Positions 4,659 through 5,352 of a stretch of 5,352 nt of DNA are shown here, in pieces. The stretch is from a bacterium (GTDB taxonomy: Bacteria; T1Sed10-126). The position numbers were made by a program, and so were the translations under genes. The stretch covers positions 1-5,352 of the forward strand of contig PWOD01000223.1 of assembly GCA_003557545.1 (NCBI GenBank), in the 5' to 3' direction. Within the stretch, counting starts at the first letter, position 1, and the number at the start of each line of letters is the position of its first letter. The notes under the pieces are model-generated. The model did no database searches. It was given only the letters and a program-made list of their open reading frames with translations, and had not been told where the DNA came from.

Positions 4659-5352
4659 CGCATAAAACTTCCTGAGCCCGAACCTGAGCCCGAACCTGAG
4701 CCAGAGCCGGATCCTGAACCTGTGCCGGTGCCGCCTGTCGGTTGGCTCCAGCGGCTTAAAACCTCCGTTTCAGACAGATAAAATCTGTCGCCGGGTTCAA
4801 TACCTGAAATAATTTCAACCCGGTTCCCGGCGTGCAGGCCGGTGTTTACCGGAACTATTTTTTCTTCCGGTTCAATTTCGGTGAGCAGATAATAATCTCC
4901 CGGCCGACCCAGCAGGGCTGCCGCCGGAACCACAGGGACATCTTTCCTTTCACCGGTTATAATTTCGACTTCAGTCGTCATTCCTGGTTTGAGATGATCT
5001 CGGGCCGTCTCATCAGTTACCTCTATCTTTACGTCATATGTGACAATTCCTCCCTCTTCAACCCCCTTTACTGCAATCCGCTCAACCTTTCCTGAAAAAC
5101 TTTTATTGGGGAAAGCGTCAACTGTAATTGTCGCTGATTGTTTTCGTCTGATATTACCCACGTCGCTTTCGTCCACTGCTGCTGTTACATAGATTTTGCT
5201 TAGATCAAGAATTAGTAAGATGGGAGTCCCGTCTCCTGCTTCACCCATACCGGCTGTGATTATTTCTCCCTCCTGAACCAGCCTTTCAGCAACAATACCG
5301 TTGAAGCCAGCTCTGATCTCCGTGTCGTCAAGTCGTTGCCGGGCAAGTTCCA
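4655..5352 (-). CDS. MacA/HlyD-type periplasmic adaptor (membrane fusion protein), 5' partial
   Basis: The frame is open to the window edge, so the start and N-terminus (membrane anchor or signal, coiled-coil hairpin) are missing. The first complete codon is at 5350, giving 231 visible residues. An internal Met at 5248 is not the start, because coding continues upstream as LDDTEIRAGFNGIVAERLVQ, the second half of the lipoyl/barrel-sandwich domain (about 8-33). Next come the beta-barrel domain (about 45-130), with VDESDVGNI, AFPNKSFSGKVERIA and the family motif LKPGM (120-124), and the membrane-proximal domain (about 130-210), beginning VPVVPAAAL. The adaptor bridges the permease and the TolC-like channel in the periplasm. 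The C-terminus is unusual: a Thr/Gly-rich stretch, nine Gly-Ser dipeptides, then FMR. The gene is followed directly by the ATPase gene (ATGA overlap). The promoter of the operon lies outside the window. Confidence 0.92.
   Translation of the reverse strand, partial: ELARQRLDDTEIRAGFNGIVAERLVQEGEIITAGMGEAGDGTPILLILDLSKIYVTAAVDESDVGNIRRKQSATITVDAFPNKSFSGKVERIAVKGVEEGGIVTYDVKIEVTDETARDHLKPGMTTEVEIITGERKDVPVVPAAALLGRPGDYYLLTEIEPEEKIVPVNTGLHAGNRVEIISGIEPGDRFYLSETEVLSRWSQPTGGTGTGSGSGSGSGSGSGSGSGSFMR
4667..4720 (-). repeat. Hexamer/dodecamer repeat encoding a (Gly-Ser)9 tail
   Basis: Fifty-four bases at the 3' end of the adaptor gene encode nine consecutive Gly-Ser dipeptides. On the plus strand the 12-mer CCTGAGCCCGAA occurs twice in perfect tandem (4671-4682 and 4683-4694). 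A third, partly diverged copy starts at 4695, followed by looser 6-bp units. Synonymous codons vary (GGT/GGC/GGA; TCA/TCG/TCC/TCT/AGT), most in the upstream part of the tract, so the downstream end looks like the more recent expansion. The downstream end contains the ribosome-binding site of the ATPase gene. A 6-bp or 12-bp slip would keep the reading frame and change only tail length. Confidence 0.85.

Noticed and set aside
4667-4720. Short tandem units read as a CRISPR-like or mobile repeat
   Set aside because: The units are 6-12 bp without spacers, in frame, and encode a Gly-Ser tail; there are no terminal inverted repeats or target-site duplications.
5246-5248. ATG at 5248 as the start of the adaptor gene
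   Set aside because: The frame stays open for 34 more codons to the window edge and encodes the expected lipoyl-domain half, so this Met is internal.

Overview
The window looks like chromosomal DNA from a bacterium with an outer membrane but a Firmicutes-like style of gene expression. Three things point to an outer membrane: a TolC-family outer-membrane channel, a complete MacA/MacB-type export operon feeding it, and the last 18 codons of a protein ending in an alternating hydrophobic strand with a terminal Phe, the usual signature of outer-membrane beta-barrels. Strong AGGAGG/AGGAAG ribosome-binding sites and an AT-rich intergenic region would fit a diderm Firmicute such as the Halanaerobiales. 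That placement is inference, because no rRNA or other phylogenetic marker is present.

Layout, left to right. Bases 1-57 are the 3' end of a plus-strand barrel-like gene, closed by a clear intrinsic terminator at 99-138. Bases 139-401 are non-coding leader sequence holding a probable extended -10 promoter, a stem-loop that could form a pseudoknot just downstream of the predicted transcription start, and a strong ribosome-binding site. Bases 402-1199 encode a class I aldolase that closely resembles the archaeal 2-amino-3,7-dideoxy-D-threo-hept-6-ulosonate (ADH) synthase, with the Asp, Tyr and Lys catalytic positions kept. The gene appears to be a single-gene transcription unit here.

Bases 1252-5352 are a minus-strand operon, convergent with the aldolase gene and separated from it by 52 bp. 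In transcription order it encodes a membrane-fusion adaptor (5' end cut by the window edge), a stand-alone ABC ATPase, a stand-alone MacB-type permease and a TolC-family outer-membrane channel. Every junction is a short overlap (4 bp, about 23 bp, 8 bp), so the genes are probably translationally coupled. Together they would form a tripartite exporter: ATPase and permease in the inner membrane, adaptor in the periplasm, channel in the outer membrane. The substrate cannot be read from the sequence.

Most of the window is recognisable and ordinary. The points most worth a second look are the archaeal-type aldolase with no pathway partner beside it, its structured leader, a (Gly-Ser)9 tail on the adaptor encoded by a hexamer/dodecamer repeat next to the next gene's ribosome-binding site, and an apparent several-fold excess of CCGG across the window. 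I see no convincing new system, mobile element, CRISPR array or RNA gene.
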